Source: Streptomyces roseolus (GTDB taxonomy: Bacteria; Actinomycetota; Actinomycetes; Streptomycetales; Streptomycetaceae). From it: 64,000 bases of DNA. Within the stretch, counting starts at the first letter, position 1. The number at the start of each line of letters is the position of its first letter. The notes under the pieces are model-generated. The model was not told the origin of the DNA. It made no database searches and saw only the letters and a list, made by a program, of their open reading frames with translations. Position numbers and translations under genes: made by a program. Location: positions 60,065-124,064 of the forward strand of contig NZ_BMTV01000021.1 of the NCBI RefSeq assembly GCF_014649855.1. The letters are read 5' to 3'. Below are positions 24,109 to 33,162 of the stretch, one piece after another.

Positions 24109-24201
24109 TCTGTCGAAGGCGGGTAGGCGTTGCTGCGGCACCGCTCCGGTCGCGGGCCGCAACCGAGATCCGATACCGCCTGCACGTATGATTCCACGCA
24201 T
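24109..24201 (-). pseudogene. Degenerate N-terminal remnant of rfbA (glucose-1-P thymidylyltransferase)
   Basis: Minus-strand translation from ATG 24201 gives MRGIIRAGGIGSRLRPATGA followed by VPQQRLPAFDR. This aligns residue for residue with the RfbA start, from memory MKGIILAGGxGxRLxPxTxx then VxKQLLPVYDK. After about 31 codons the similarity stops, and the next rfb gene begins about 130 bases further on. Several invariant positions are altered: Leu to Arg in the glycine loop lead, the KQLLPVYD Lys to Gln, and the KPMIYYPLS continuation is absent. It looks like a deletion that fused the rfbA start to the rfbC upstream region. It is too short to be active. Confidence 0.7.
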
Positions 24202-24440
24202 TCCGGTGCCGGTTTCCTCCATCGGCCGTCGTCGGCCGTCGAGGGCGGTCGTCCGCCTGCGGTCGGTCAAGCCGTGTCACTCCCTTCGACTCGCATCGCG
24301 TAGTGCTCGAAGAGAACTGACGTCTCATCAGTGAACAATGGTTCCCCCGGGTGCGTCACCCTCGCCGTCGGCGATCTTGACGGGTCTCGGACATTTCCCG
24401 CGTGTCAAGGCAGTGTCCTAACCCCGCGTCACTCGGTTAG
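24202..24440. other. Intergenic region between the rfb block and the DoxX gene
   Basis: About 240 bases between divergent units, so promoters for both should be here. TTGACG at 24377-24382 could be a -35 element, but I cannot find a good -10 at the right distance. No gene is visible. Confidence 0.3.
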
Positions 24441-26006
24441 ATGAGTGTGGACACCAGAACGCCCCGGCCGGGGTTCGACGATCAGCCGGCGTTGAGCATG
24501 GTCAAGGTGGATTCCGATCCCGCCCAGGTGATCGTGAACCACGCCAGCTTCCGGGTGCGGCTCGCGCCTGCCCAGCCGCCGAGGTCCGCCGGGAACCCGC
24601 GCCTGGCCGGGCTCTCCGGTGCCGGGGGCGCGGGAGCGCCGCGGCGCCGCCCCGTCGTGTGGAGCGGGAAGGCGACGCCGGGCGCCACCGGGCTCCTGCA
24701 GGCCGTGCGCGAGGCCGAGGCCGCCCCGGGCGCCGCGGTCTCCACGCTGGAGCCGGCCACCCAGACCATCCCGCGCATCGACGACACGATGCCCACGCCC
24801 GTCGTGCCGGCGGAGGCCGCCGGCCCCCTGCTGCCGCCCATGCGGCGCGCCGAGGGCGCCTACGACGAGGTGTACGAGCCGCGGCCCGAGCCGGAGCCGT
24901 ACGAGGAGGGCCGAGCCCCGCACCGGCAGGGCGGCGACGCGGTCCGGCACGCCTACTACCCGGGCCGCCGGATGAACCTCGGCGTCGTGCTCCTCCCGCT
25001 CCGCGTCTTCCTCGGCTTCATCTCCATCTACGCCGGCATGGGCAAGCTCTGCGACCCCGTCTACTTCGACGGCGGCGAGCGCGGCTCCATGGTCAAGTGG
25101 CTGACCCAGCTGCACCCGTGGCCGCTCGCCGAGCCGCTGCGGGACTTCGCCCTCCAGCACCCGGTCGGCGCCGGACTCACCGTCGCCTTCCTCCAGGTCG
25201 TGGTCGGCGTCCTCACCGTGCTCGGTCTCTGGCAGCGGGCCGCCGCCGTCGTCGGCGCGCTGCTGTCGGCCGCGCTGATCCTCACCGTCAGCTGGCGGAC
25301 CGTGCCCGTCTACGACGCGCCCGACATCATCTACCTGGCCGCCTGGTCGCCGCTGATCATCGCCGGCGCCCCCGTCTACTCCCTCGACGCCCGCCTCGCG
25401 GGCGAGGCCTGGCGGACCCTCGGGCCGCGCGCCGAACTGTGGGAGCTGCGCCGCCGGGTGGTGCGCCGTTCGACCCTCTTCGCCTCCGTCGTCGTCGGCC
25501 TCACCCTGCTGATCGGCTCGGTCCTCGGCGGTGCCGTCCGCTCCACCGAGATGGTGACCGTGCCCGGTCCGAACAACGATCCGGTCAACCACCTGCCGGG
25601 CCAGCCGCTCCCCACCGAGCCGGAGCGGCGCCGGACCCCGTCGGAGTCGCCGCGCGGCGAGCGCCCGGAGCCGTCCGCGTCGACGAGCGCCGAGGCCCGC
25701 GAGGAGGCGGAGGAGACCGAGGAGGCGACGACCCGGCCGACGGAGACCGGCAGCGGCAGCTCCTCGCCGACGCAGGAGACCCGTCCGACGGCCCCGCGCA
25801 CCACCGGCGGCGCCACCAGCGGCAGTTCCTCGCCGGCCCAGACCAAGCCCGCGCCGCCGCCGTCCACCAGTGACGCCCCGGCCACCACGGGCGGGACGAC
25901 CGGTTCGTCCGGCTCCACCGGTTCGACGAGCGAGCAGCCGCCGACCGAGGAGGCCCCGACGGGCGGCGACGCCCCGCGGAACCCGATCGGCGGCCTGCTG
26001 GGCTGA
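24441..26006 (+). CDS. DoxX-family membrane protein with long disordered N- and C-terminal arms
   Basis: A 521-residue protein. The first ~175 residues are a soluble Pro/Ala/Glu-rich arm. Four hydrophobic segments between about 175 and 380 form a DoxX-type bundle (LGVVLLPLRVFLGFISIYAG, LTVAFLQVVVGVLTVLGLW). The C-terminal ~130 residues after a last membrane helix are low-complexity Thr/Ser/Pro/Glu. DoxX proteins are quinone-associated membrane proteins linked to redox and thiol stress in actinobacteria; the role here is not determined. It is monocistronic, ends at a strong terminator, and is divergent from the rfb block. Confidence 0.8.
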   Translation: MSVDTRTPRPGFDDQPALSMVKVDSDPAQVIVNHASFRVRLAPAQPPRSAGNPRLAGLSGAGGAGAPRRRPVVWSGKATPGATGLLQAVREAEAAPGAAVSTLEPATQTIPRIDDTMPTPVVPAEAAGPLLPPMRRAEGAYDEVYEPRPEPEPYEEGRAPHRQGGDAVRHAYYPGRRMNLGVVLLPLRVFLGFISIYAGMGKLCDPVYFDGGERGSMVKWLTQLHPWPLAEPLRDFALQHPVGAGLTVAFLQVVVGVLTVLGLWQRAAAVVGALLSAALILTVSWRTVPVYDAPDIIYLAAWSPLIIAGAPVYSLDARLAGEAWRTLGPRAELWELRRRVVRRSTLFASVVVGLTLLIGSVLGGAVRSTEMVTVPGPNNDPVNHLPGQPLPTEPERRRTPSESPRGERPEPSASTSAEAREEAEETEEATTRPTETGSGSSSPTQETRPTAPRTTGGATSGSSSPAQTKPAPPPSTSDAPATTGGTTGSSGSTGSTSEQPPTEEAPTGGDAPRNPIGGLLG

Positions 26007-26027
26007 GCCCGGAGCCGTACGCCTACG

Positions 26028-26067
26028 GAAGAGGCGGCACCGTCCCACCGGACGGTGCCGCCTCTTC
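26028..26067. terminator. Terminator between DoxX gene and convergent nucleotidyltransferase
   Basis: An 18-base perfect stem (first arm GAAGAGGCGGCACCGTCC) with a CACC loop lies 21 bases after the DoxX stop and 17 bases before the end of the minus-strand gene, serving both. Confidence 0.88.
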
Positions 26068-26084
26068 GTCGTGGCCGTGGCGTC

Positions 26085-26801
26085 TCAGAGGCCCTGGGCG
26101 GCGAGCTCCTTCGCGGCCTCCGTGAGGTCCTTCGCGGTGTCGATGGCCCTCCAGTACGCCCCCTGGGGCAGCGGGAAGCCGGCCAGGCGCCGCTCGCGGG
26201 CGAGGCGGGGGAAGGTGGTCCGCTCGTGGTCGCCGAGGTCGGGGAGGAGCTCGGTGAAGGCGGGGGAGAAGACGTACACGCCGGCGTTGATGAGGAACGG
26301 CGACGGCGGGGCCTCGACGAAGTCGGTGATGTGCCCGAAGGTGTCGGTCTCGACGGCGCCCCACGGGATGCGGGGGCGGGCCAGGGCGAGGGTGGCGGTG
26401 GCGTCGCGCTCGTCGTGGAAGGCGGCCATCTCGCGCAGCGAGAAGCGGGTCCAGATGTCGCCGTTGGTGGCGTACCACGGCCGGTCCGGCTCGGGCAGGT
26501 GCGCGGCGGCGTACTTGAGGCCGCCGCCCCGGCCCAGCGGCTCGGTCTCGATGACCGTGGTCACCTTGAGCGGGAGGTCGGCCGAGTCCAGCCACTCCTG
26601 GAGGACTTCGGCGAGGTGCCCGCAGGAGACGACGGCGTCGGTGACGCCCTCGGCGGCCAGCCAGGACAGCTGATGGCCGATGATCGGGGTCCCGGTGCCC
26701 GGGATCTCGACCATCGGCTTGGGGCGGTCGTCGGTGTAGGGGCGCAGCCGCGAGCCCTGGCCGCCCGCCAGGACCACGGCCTGCGTCGGAGTGGTGTGCA
26801 T
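26085..26801 (-). CDS. NDP-sugar pyrophosphorylase (nucleotidyltransferase family)
   Basis: A 238-residue sugar-1-phosphate nucleotidyltransferase. The nucleotide loop is VVLAGGQGSRLRPYTDDRPK, with the Lys of DRPKPMVEI. The metal-binding Asp is in WYATNGDIWTRF. The shape is that of mannose-1-phosphate guanylyltransferase-like or glucose-1-phosphate-type enzymes without the C-terminal acyl or helical repeat. It lies near the rfb block but is separated by a terminator and opposite-strand DoxX, and its motifs are not those of RfbA. It could supply a different activated sugar. The start is ATG 26801. Confidence 0.85.
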   Translation of the reverse strand: MHTTPTQAVVLAGGQGSRLRPYTDDRPKPMVEIPGTGTPIIGHQLSWLAAEGVTDAVVSCGHLAEVLQEWLDSADLPLKVTTVIETEPLGRGGGLKYAAAHLPEPDRPWYATNGDIWTRFSLREMAAFHDERDATATLALARPRIPWGAVETDTFGHITDFVEAPPSPFLINAGVYVFSPAFTELLPDLGDHERTTFPRLARERRLAGFPLPQGAYWRAIDTAKDLTEAAKELAAQGL

Positions 26802-26847
26802 ACGGGGAACGATAGGTGCCCCGCGTGCGCGGGCGCGGCGAGCGCGC

Positions 26848-27264
26848 TCAGGCCGTCGCGCGCATCACGCCGGTCGCGTACGCGGTGTCGCAGACCGGGC
26901 GGGAGAAGGACTGGGCGCGGGCCGGGCCGTAGTGCTCGACGGCGGCGCGGCCGAGGGCGCGGGCGATCGACACGCAGTGCTCGGCGAGCGAGGGGCGGTT
27001 CTCCACCTCGCGCTGGAGGTGGGTGAGGGCGACGCCGGGGTCCTTCTCCTGGAGCTCGGCGAGGAGCCGGTCGCGCAGGACGTCCTGCGGGGCGCGGGAC
27101 TTGGCGCGGGTGGAGACGTCCGCCGAGGAGGCGGTCAGCATCTGGCCGTCGGCGTCCTGGCCGGCCCACGGGACGGCGGACACCGCGAGCGTTCCCGACA
27201 GGACCAGGACGACGGGGAGGACGAGGGCGAGGGAGCGGCCGATTCGGCGGGCAGTGTGCGTCAC
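26848..27264 (-). CDS. Small secreted protein of unknown function
   Basis: A 138-residue protein with a basic N-terminus and a hydrophobic segment (residues 11-30, LALVLPVVLVLSGTLAVSAV) that reads as a signal peptide or anchor. The mature part is mostly helical and charged, with two cysteines (EHCVSI and RPVCDT) that could form a disulfide outside the cell. I do not recognise a family. It lies upstream of the nucleotidyltransferase in the same direction, 46 bases apart, so they may be co-transcribed. Confidence 0.65.
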   Translation of the reverse strand: MTHTARRIGRSLALVLPVVLVLSGTLAVSAVPWAGQDADGQMLTASSADVSTRAKSRAPQDVLRDRLLAELQEKDPGVALTHLQREVENRPSLAEHCVSIARALGRAAVEHYGPARAQSFSRPVCDTAYATGVMRATA

Positions 27265-27434
27265 GCAGGCGAGCGTAGCGGGCGGTAGTGATATGGCGAC
27301 ATTTAGTCACTCTCGCGAGGGATGGTTCGACGCGGCTTTTCGAATCCCGTGTTGACGCGGAGCGGTGGGGCGGGCCCCGAATGCCGGGGTTTTCCGGGGT
27401 AAGACCGCTTATCCGTGGGGCGATCCCGTTTAAA

Positions 27435-27473
27435 CGAACGACCCCGCATCCGCCAGGGACACGGGGCCGTTCG
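27435..27473 (-). terminator. Terminator of msiK
   Basis: On the minus strand a 12-base stem (CGAACGGCCCCG with CGGGGTCGTTCG, one wobble) is followed by TTTAAACG. It starts 26 bases after the msiK stop. Confidence 0.82.
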
Positions 27474-27499
27474 CCACGGGCCGTTTCCGGCCCGGCGGG

Positions 27500-28597
<1,098 letters not shown>

Positions 28598-28654
28598 GGT
28601 GATGTGTCCCTTCACCGGCAGGAACGTGCCGGACGATCCGAGTAAAGGAAGGAT

Positions 28655-28670
28655 TGAGGTCTAGTCCACC
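28655..28670. promoter_or_regulatory. dre-like DasR site upstream of msiK
   Basis: The 16 bases TGAGGTCTAGTCCACC match the DasR consensus ASTGGTCTAGACCAST at 12 positions, and the central GGTCTAG is perfect. The same word recurs before nagK in this window. DasR is the GlcNAc-responsive GntR repressor; control of msiK by it is an inference. Confidence 0.5.
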
Positions 28671-28793
28671 AGGGTGAACTCCGCTTGACGCTACCCCGGC
28701 GATGTCGGGTCTGTCAGTAGTCGCAGGCGGTGACTTTTTCGGATAATCGTCCGGCACCGCCCTGCCGCTCCCCCCCACCGATGGAGGCGTCCC

Positions 28794-29672
28794 ATGCGGC
28801 TCTCCGCCGACGACCGGCGCTCCCTGAAGCGGCTCCTCCAGCGTCGCCGGGCCGCGATACCCCCGGTGACCAGGGGTTTCCCCCCTCGGCTTCCGGGTCC
28901 GGGGAGACGGGCCGAGGGGCTGAGCCAGGAGCAGATGGACGAGCTCCTCGCGCGCGCCCGGGGCACGTACAACCGTCTGGAGAACGGCCGGCTCGCCCAC
29001 CCGGGCGCCGACCTCCTCACCGCCGTGGCGCGGGCGCTGGGCCTCGACGAGCACGAGTGGACCTTCCTCTGGCGGGTGACGCGCAAGGAGAACCCGCCCG
29101 GCGCCCTGCACGGCAGCGCGGGCACCGACGTCGCCGGCGTGTGGCGGCGGATCGTCGAAGGGATCACCGGCACCCTCGTGTACCTCAGCGACGTCGAGTA
29201 CGGCATCGTCGCCCACAACGAGGAGTTCCGCGCCTTCTTCCCCCGCCGGCAGGCGCCCGCCAACGTCATGCGCTGGCTGCTCCTGGACCCGGAGGCCCGC
29301 GCCGAGGTCCTGGTGGACTGGACGGACCGCTGGGCGCCGGCCGTCATGCCGCACCTGCGGCAGACGGTGGAGTCGCGCCCCCGGAACGCGGCGCTGGCCC
29401 GCCTGGAGCGGGACGTCCTCGCCGACCCGGTGGCCGGGCCCCTCTACCGCGACCTCGCGGCCGTCCCCCTCCCGTACGAGGACGGCGCCGAACTCCCGGT
29501 CCACCACGCCGTCCACGGCCCCGGCCGCCTCACCACCTGCCTCGCCGAACCGATCGTCGCCCCCGGCGCGCGCCTCAACCTCAGCATCTACATCCCGGAC
29601 GGCCCCGCCGCCGGCCTTCGCCCCGGCCTTCCCCCGGACTTCGCCCCCGACCGATTTCGGGACCCTGTGTAG
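28794..29672 (+). CDS. XRE-type regulator with MmyB-like ligand-binding domain
   Basis: A 292-residue protein. Residues about 40-85 form a Cro/XRE helix-turn-helix (GLSQEQMDELLARARGTYNR, the recognition helix followed by LENGRLAHP). The remainder resembles the PAS-like MmyB domain (VYLSDVEYGIVAHNEEFRAF, LLLDPEARAEVLVDWTDRW), which in structural studies binds a fatty acid. Family members in Streptomyces usually control an adjacent gene. Here the neighbours are msiK (divergent) and a tRNA, so the target is open. ATG 28794 is near the beginning of the frame. Confidence 0.82.
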   Translation: MRLSADDRRSLKRLLQRRRAAIPPVTRGFPPRLPGPGRRAEGLSQEQMDELLARARGTYNRLENGRLAHPGADLLTAVARALGLDEHEWTFLWRVTRKENPPGALHGSAGTDVAGVWRRIVEGITGTLVYLSDVEYGIVAHNEEFRAFFPRRQAPANVMRWLLLDPEARAEVLVDWTDRWAPAVMPHLRQTVESRPRNAALARLERDVLADPVAGPLYRDLAAVPLPYEDGAELPVHHAVHGPGRLTTCLAEPIVAPGARLNLSIYIPDGPAAGLRPGLPPDFAPDRFRDPV

Positions 29673-29707
29673 AGTGGGCCACGCGCGCGTGCCCGACGCG
29701 CGCGCCC

Positions 29708-29781
29708 GCCGCCTTAGCTCAGTTGGCTAGAGCGCTTGACTTGTAATCTTGAGGTCGTCGGTTCGATTCCGACAGGCGGCT
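29708..29781 (+). tRNA. tRNA-Thr (anticodon TGT)
   Basis: The acceptor arms GCCGCCT and AGGCGGC pair perfectly, followed by discriminator T with no CCA. The D arm is GCTC-AGTTGGCTA-GAGC, the anticodon loop CTTGTAA (anticodon TGT) and the T arm GTCGG-TTCGATT-CCGAC. The anticodon stem CTTGA/TCTTG has two T-T oppositions and only three pairs, which is unusual. The rest of the cloverleaf is canonical. A strong terminator follows directly. Confidence 0.88.
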
Positions 29782-29786
29782 CGTAC

Positions 29787-29828
29787 GACGAAGGCCCCGG
29801 CCCCCGCGAGGGGTTCGGGGCCTTCGTC
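29787..29828. terminator. Terminator after tRNA-Thr
   Basis: GACGAAGGCCCCG pairs perfectly with CGGGGCCTTCGTC (13 bases) around a 16-base loop, six bases after the tRNA. It also lies 30 bases beyond the stop of the minus-strand oxidoreductase and may serve both. Confidence 0.85.
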
Positions 29829-29858
29829 ACGTGCGGCGCGCCCGGCGTGCTCGCGCCG

Positions 29859-31253
29859 TCAGCGGCCCGCGACGCGGTTGGCCCAGCGGGCCGCGCGGTC
29901 CGTGGTGGGGGCGTGGGTGGTCGCTTCGCGGTGGTCGGCGGCGCGGTAGGCGGTGTAGAGGGTGTGGACGCCGAGCCAGCGGAGGGGTTCCGGCTCCCAG
30001 GTGCGGACCTTGTGGTTCACCCACGGGAGGGTGGTGAGGTCGGTGGGGCCGGACTGGCCGGAGTCCTGGCGGATGAGGTCGCGGAGGGTGCGGGCGGCGA
30101 GGTTGGTGGTGGCGACGCCGGAGCCGACGTAGCCGCCGGCCCAGCCGAGGCCGGTGGAGCGGTCGAGGGAGACGGTGGCGCACCAGTCGCGGGGGACGGC
30201 GAGGACGCCGGACCAGGCGTGGTCGACGCGGACGCCCGCGAGCTGGGGGAAGAAGCGGACGAGGACGTCGCGGAGGGCTTCGATCGTCCGCGGCTGGGTG
30301 CGGCCGTCGTTGTCGGTCTTCGAGCCGTAGCGGTACGGGACGCCCCGGCCGCCGAGGGCGATGCGGCCGTCGGCGGTGCGCTGGGCGTACATGTAGGCGT
30401 GGGCCATGTCGCCGAGGGTCTCCAGGCCGTTCCAGCCGATGGACTCCCACTGGGCGTCGGTGAGCGGCTCGGTGGCGATCATGGAGGAGTTCATGGGGAG
30501 CCAGGTGCGGCGCCGGCCGGCGAGGGAGGCGGTGAAGCCCTCCGTGCAGCGGAGCACGTACGGGGCGCGGACCGTGCCGTACGGGGTGACCGCGTGCTTC
30601 GGCTTGATCTCGGTGACCGGGGTCGACTCGTGGATGGTGACACCGAGGGCCTCGACGGCGGCGCGCAGGCCGTTGACCAGCTTCACCGGGTGGACGCGGG
30701 CGCCGTGCGGGGTCCAGGAGGAGCCGACGGCGCCGGCGACGCGGATGCGTGCGGCGGTCTCGCGGGCGCCGTGGATCTCGCGGTCCGTCTCGCCGAAGGC
30801 GTGCTCGACCGCGTGGAACTCCTTGAGGCGGGCCAGCTGGGCGGGGGTGAGGGCGACCTCCAGGACGCCGCCGCGGTGCTGGTCGGCCTCGATCTTCTCG
30901 GCGTCGAGGACGTCGAGGACCTCGGTCACGGTGGCGTTCATCGCCTGCTGGAGGCGGACGGCGGCGTCGTGGCCGTGCAGCTTGGCGTAGCGGTCGCGGC
31001 CGGCGATGCCGTTGTAGAGCCAGCCGCCGTTGCGGCCGGAGGCGCCGTAGCCGCAGAAGCGGGCCTCCAGGACGACGATGTCGAGGAAGGGCACCGCCTT
31101 CTTCAGGTAGTAGGCGGTCCACAGGCCGGTGTAGCCGCCGCCGACGATGCAGACGTCGGCGGTCCGGTCGCCGGGGAGCGGCTCCTGCGGCTCCGGCAGG
31201 CCCTCCTGGGCGAACCAGAAGGAGATGCCGCCATTGACCGTGCTGGTGTTCAT
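29859..31253 (-). CDS. FAD-dependent amine oxidoreductase (DAO family, PuuB-like)
   Basis: A 464-residue flavoprotein. The ADP-binding loop is DVCIVGGGYTGLWTAYYLKK near residues 33-52, and a DAO-type motif GYGASGRNGGW follows. The C-terminal FAD contact WAGGYVGSGVATTNLAARTL is characteristic. The layout matches gamma-glutamylputrescine oxidase and related secondary-amine oxidases, which produce an aldehyde and hydrogen peroxide. The exact substrate is not readable. It is monocistronic on the minus strand, with a divergent phosphotransferase. Confidence 0.85.
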   Translation of the reverse strand: MNTSTVNGGISFWFAQEGLPEPQEPLPGDRTADVCIVGGGYTGLWTAYYLKKAVPFLDIVVLEARFCGYGASGRNGGWLYNGIAGRDRYAKLHGHDAAVRLQQAMNATVTEVLDVLDAEKIEADQHRGGVLEVALTPAQLARLKEFHAVEHAFGETDREIHGARETAARIRVAGAVGSSWTPHGARVHPVKLVNGLRAAVEALGVTIHESTPVTEIKPKHAVTPYGTVRAPYVLRCTEGFTASLAGRRRTWLPMNSSMIATEPLTDAQWESIGWNGLETLGDMAHAYMYAQRTADGRIALGGRGVPYRYGSKTDNDGRTQPRTIEALRDVLVRFFPQLAGVRVDHAWSGVLAVPRDWCATVSLDRSTGLGWAGGYVGSGVATTNLAARTLRDLIRQDSGQSGPTDLTTLPWVNHKVRTWEPEPLRWLGVHTLYTAYRAADHREATTHAPTTDRAARWANRVAGR

Positions 31254-31398
31254 GTTGTCCCTCTTCCCGGTGCGTGGCGGGAGGGTACCGGGGGCGCCGG
31301 TCCCCTGGAAACGGGTCTTCCGGCGGGCGGGGGCGGCCGGAGGCGCGGTGGGCTCCGGGGGCTGCGGGACGAGGAGCCCGGGTCGTAGGCTCGGGTGG

Positions 31399-32286
31399 GT
31401 GATCGACGTACCCGAGGAACTCGCGGCCAGTCAGGCGAAGTACAACGGTGAGGCGGGGCGGGCGTTCGTCGCCGCGCTGCCGGGACGCGCCGAGGAGTTC
31501 CTCGGCCGGTGGGGGCTGCGGCTCGCGGGCCCCTCGATGCACGGTGTGGCGTCGCTGGTGCTGCCGGTGCGGCGGGCCGACGGCACGCCCGCCGCGCTCA
31601 AGCTCCAGCTCCTCGACGAGGAGAGCGAGGGCGAGCCGGTCGCGCTCCGCGCGTGGGGCGGCGACGGGGCGGTGCGGCTCCTGGAGCACGATCCGGAGAC
31701 GGGCACGATGCTCCTCGAACGGGCCGACGAGCGGCGGCACTTGTCCCGCCACGGCGACGAACGGGAAGCCGTGCGCGTCCTGGCGGGGCTGCTCGCCCGG
31801 CTGTCCGCCCTCCCGGCGCCTCCCGGGCTGCGGCGGCTCGACGCGATCGCCGGGCGGATGCTCGCGCGCGTGCCGGCCGCGACGGCCCGGCTGGGCGCCG
31901 GGGACGCGGCGCTGCTCGCGGACTGCGCCGCCGCCGTGCGGGAGGTCGCGGCCGAGCCCGGCGACCGGCTGCTCCACTGGGACCTGCACTACGACAACGT
32001 GCTGGGCGCGGAGCGCGAGCCCTGGCTGGCGATCGACCCGAAGCCGCTCGCCGGCGACCCCGGCTTCGAGCTGCTGCCCGCCCTCACGGACCTGTGGAAC
32101 CCGGATCCGGCGGAGATCCGCTGGCGGTTCGACCTGCTGACCGAGCGGCTCGGCCTCGACCGGGAGCGGGCGCTGGCGTGGACGCTGGGCCGGGTGCTCC
32201 AGAACGGCCTCTGGGACGTCGAGGACGGCGAACCCGCGCTCGACGCCGACCAGGTGGTCATCGCGCGGGCCCTGCTGGCACGCTGA
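31399..32286 (+). CDS. Aminoglycoside/hydroxyurea-type phosphotransferase family protein
   Basis: From GTG 31399 this gives 295 residues. The catalytic loop is LLHWDLHYDNVLGA (Brenner motif HxDxxxxN) and the metal-binding Asp follows in WLAIDPKPLAGDPG. The family contains streptomycin 6-phosphotransferases and other small-molecule kinases. A genuine resistance role is possible but not shown, because close relatives are common in core genomes without a resistance phenotype. It is followed four bases later by a GNAT gene, suggesting an operon. Confidence 0.82.
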   Translation: MIDVPEELAASQAKYNGEAGRAFVAALPGRAEEFLGRWGLRLAGPSMHGVASLVLPVRRADGTPAALKLQLLDEESEGEPVALRAWGGDGAVRLLEHDPETGTMLLERADERRHLSRHGDEREAVRVLAGLLARLSALPAPPGLRRLDAIAGRMLARVPAATARLGAGDAALLADCAAAVREVAAEPGDRLLHWDLHYDNVLGAEREPWLAIDPKPLAGDPGFELLPALTDLWNPDPAEIRWRFDLLTERLGLDRERALAWTLGRVLQNGLWDVEDGEPALDADQVVIARALLAR

Positions 32287-32290
32287 CGTC

Positions 32291-32773
32291 ATGATCCGTA
32301 CCGCCACACCCGCCGACGTGCCCGTCGTCCACGCCCTGATCCGTGACCTCGCGGAGTACGAGAAGGCCCTCGACGAGGTCCGCGCCACGCCCGAGCAGCT
32401 CCACGAGGCGCTCTTCGGCGAGCGGCCGGCCGCCTTCGCCCACATCGCCGAGACCGAGGACGGCGAGCCGGTCGGCTTCGCGCTCTGGTTCCTCAACTTC
32501 TCGACCTGGCGCGGCGTCCACGGCATCTACCTGGAGGACCTGTACGTCCGTCCGGAGGCGCGCGGCGGCGGCCACGGCAAGGCGCTGCTGACCGAGCTGG
32601 CGCGGATCTGCGTGGAGCGCGGCTACGAGCGCCTGGAGTGGTCGGTGCTGAACTGGAACAAGCCGTCGATCGACTTCTACGAGTCGCTGGGCGCCCGCCC
32701 GCAGGACGAGTGGTCGGTGTACCGGCTCACGGACGGGGCCCTGGCGGCACTCGGCGCGCGGGGCGGGGTGTAG
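32291..32773 (+). CDS. GNAT acetyltransferase (SSAT/thialysine type)
   Basis: A 160-residue Gcn5-fold acetyltransferase with the spermidine/spermine N1-acetyltransferase layout: IRTATPADVPVVHALIRDLA, EKALDEVRATPEQLHEALFG, then YLEDLYVRPEARGGGHGKAL, the acetyl-CoA loop, and EWSVLNWNKPSIDFYESLGA. These positions match the thialysine/SSAT2 subgroup. It starts four bases after the phosphotransferase stop and is followed ten bases later by another small gene, so the three form a probable operon. Confidence 0.88.
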   Translation: MIRTATPADVPVVHALIRDLAEYEKALDEVRATPEQLHEALFGERPAAFAHIAETEDGEPVGFALWFLNFSTWRGVHGIYLEDLYVRPEARGGGHGKALLTELARICVERGYERLEWSVLNWNKPSIDFYESLGARPQDEWSVYRLTDGALAALGARGGV

Positions 32774-32782
32774 GAAGTCCCC

Positions 32783-33145
32783 ATGTGCAATGACGACAAG
32801 GACCACGGTCACGACATGGGCGTCGAGGCCCGTTTCCGGCGGATCACCGACTTCATCGAGGCCCGGCTGACCCCGCTCTTCGACCCCGCGAACGGCAGCG
32901 ACCACGGCTTCGGGATGGACGACACCTCCCGCGCCCTGCGGGCGCTGCGCTACACGGTGCAGGCGGCCTCGCAGGTCTCCGGCCTGGTGGAGAAGCGGGA
33001 GACGGCGCCGGAGCTGCGCCAGGTGGTGGACCAGGCGCTGGAGCACAACTGGGACGCGCTGCGCTCCATCGCCCGGATGTGGGAGGACCACGAGGACTTC
33101 CGGAAGGAGTTCAAGGCGCACTCCTGGGACGTCCTCGGCGTCTGA
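32783..33145 (+). CDS. Conserved hypothetical protein
   Basis: A 120-residue soluble, acidic, largely helical protein. It begins with a His/Asp-rich stretch (MCNDDKDHGHDMG) that could bind metal. Later helices carry WDALRSIARMWEDHEDFRKE and end AHSWDVLGV. No known domain is recognised. It is the third gene of the phosphotransferase-GNAT operon and converges on the MDR dehydrogenase gene. Confidence 0.7.
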   Translation: MCNDDKDHGHDMGVEARFRRITDFIEARLTPLFDPANGSDHGFGMDDTSRALRALRYTVQAASQVSGLVEKRETAPELRQVVDQALEHNWDALRSIARMWEDHEDFRKEFKAHSWDVLGV

Positions 33146-33162
33146 GGCCCCGGTCCGTGTCC

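Noticed and set aside
21474..24201. Antibiotic deoxysugar biosynthetic cluster
   Set aside because: Only rhamnose genes are present, with no polyketide synthase, glycosyltransferase or tailoring genes nearby. Cell-wall or exopolysaccharide rhamnose is more likely.
31399..32286. Acquired aminoglycoside resistance gene
   Set aside because: The kinase has the APH fold, but its codon use and operon with a GNAT and a small hypothetical gene look like native Streptomyces genes; resistance cannot be concluded.
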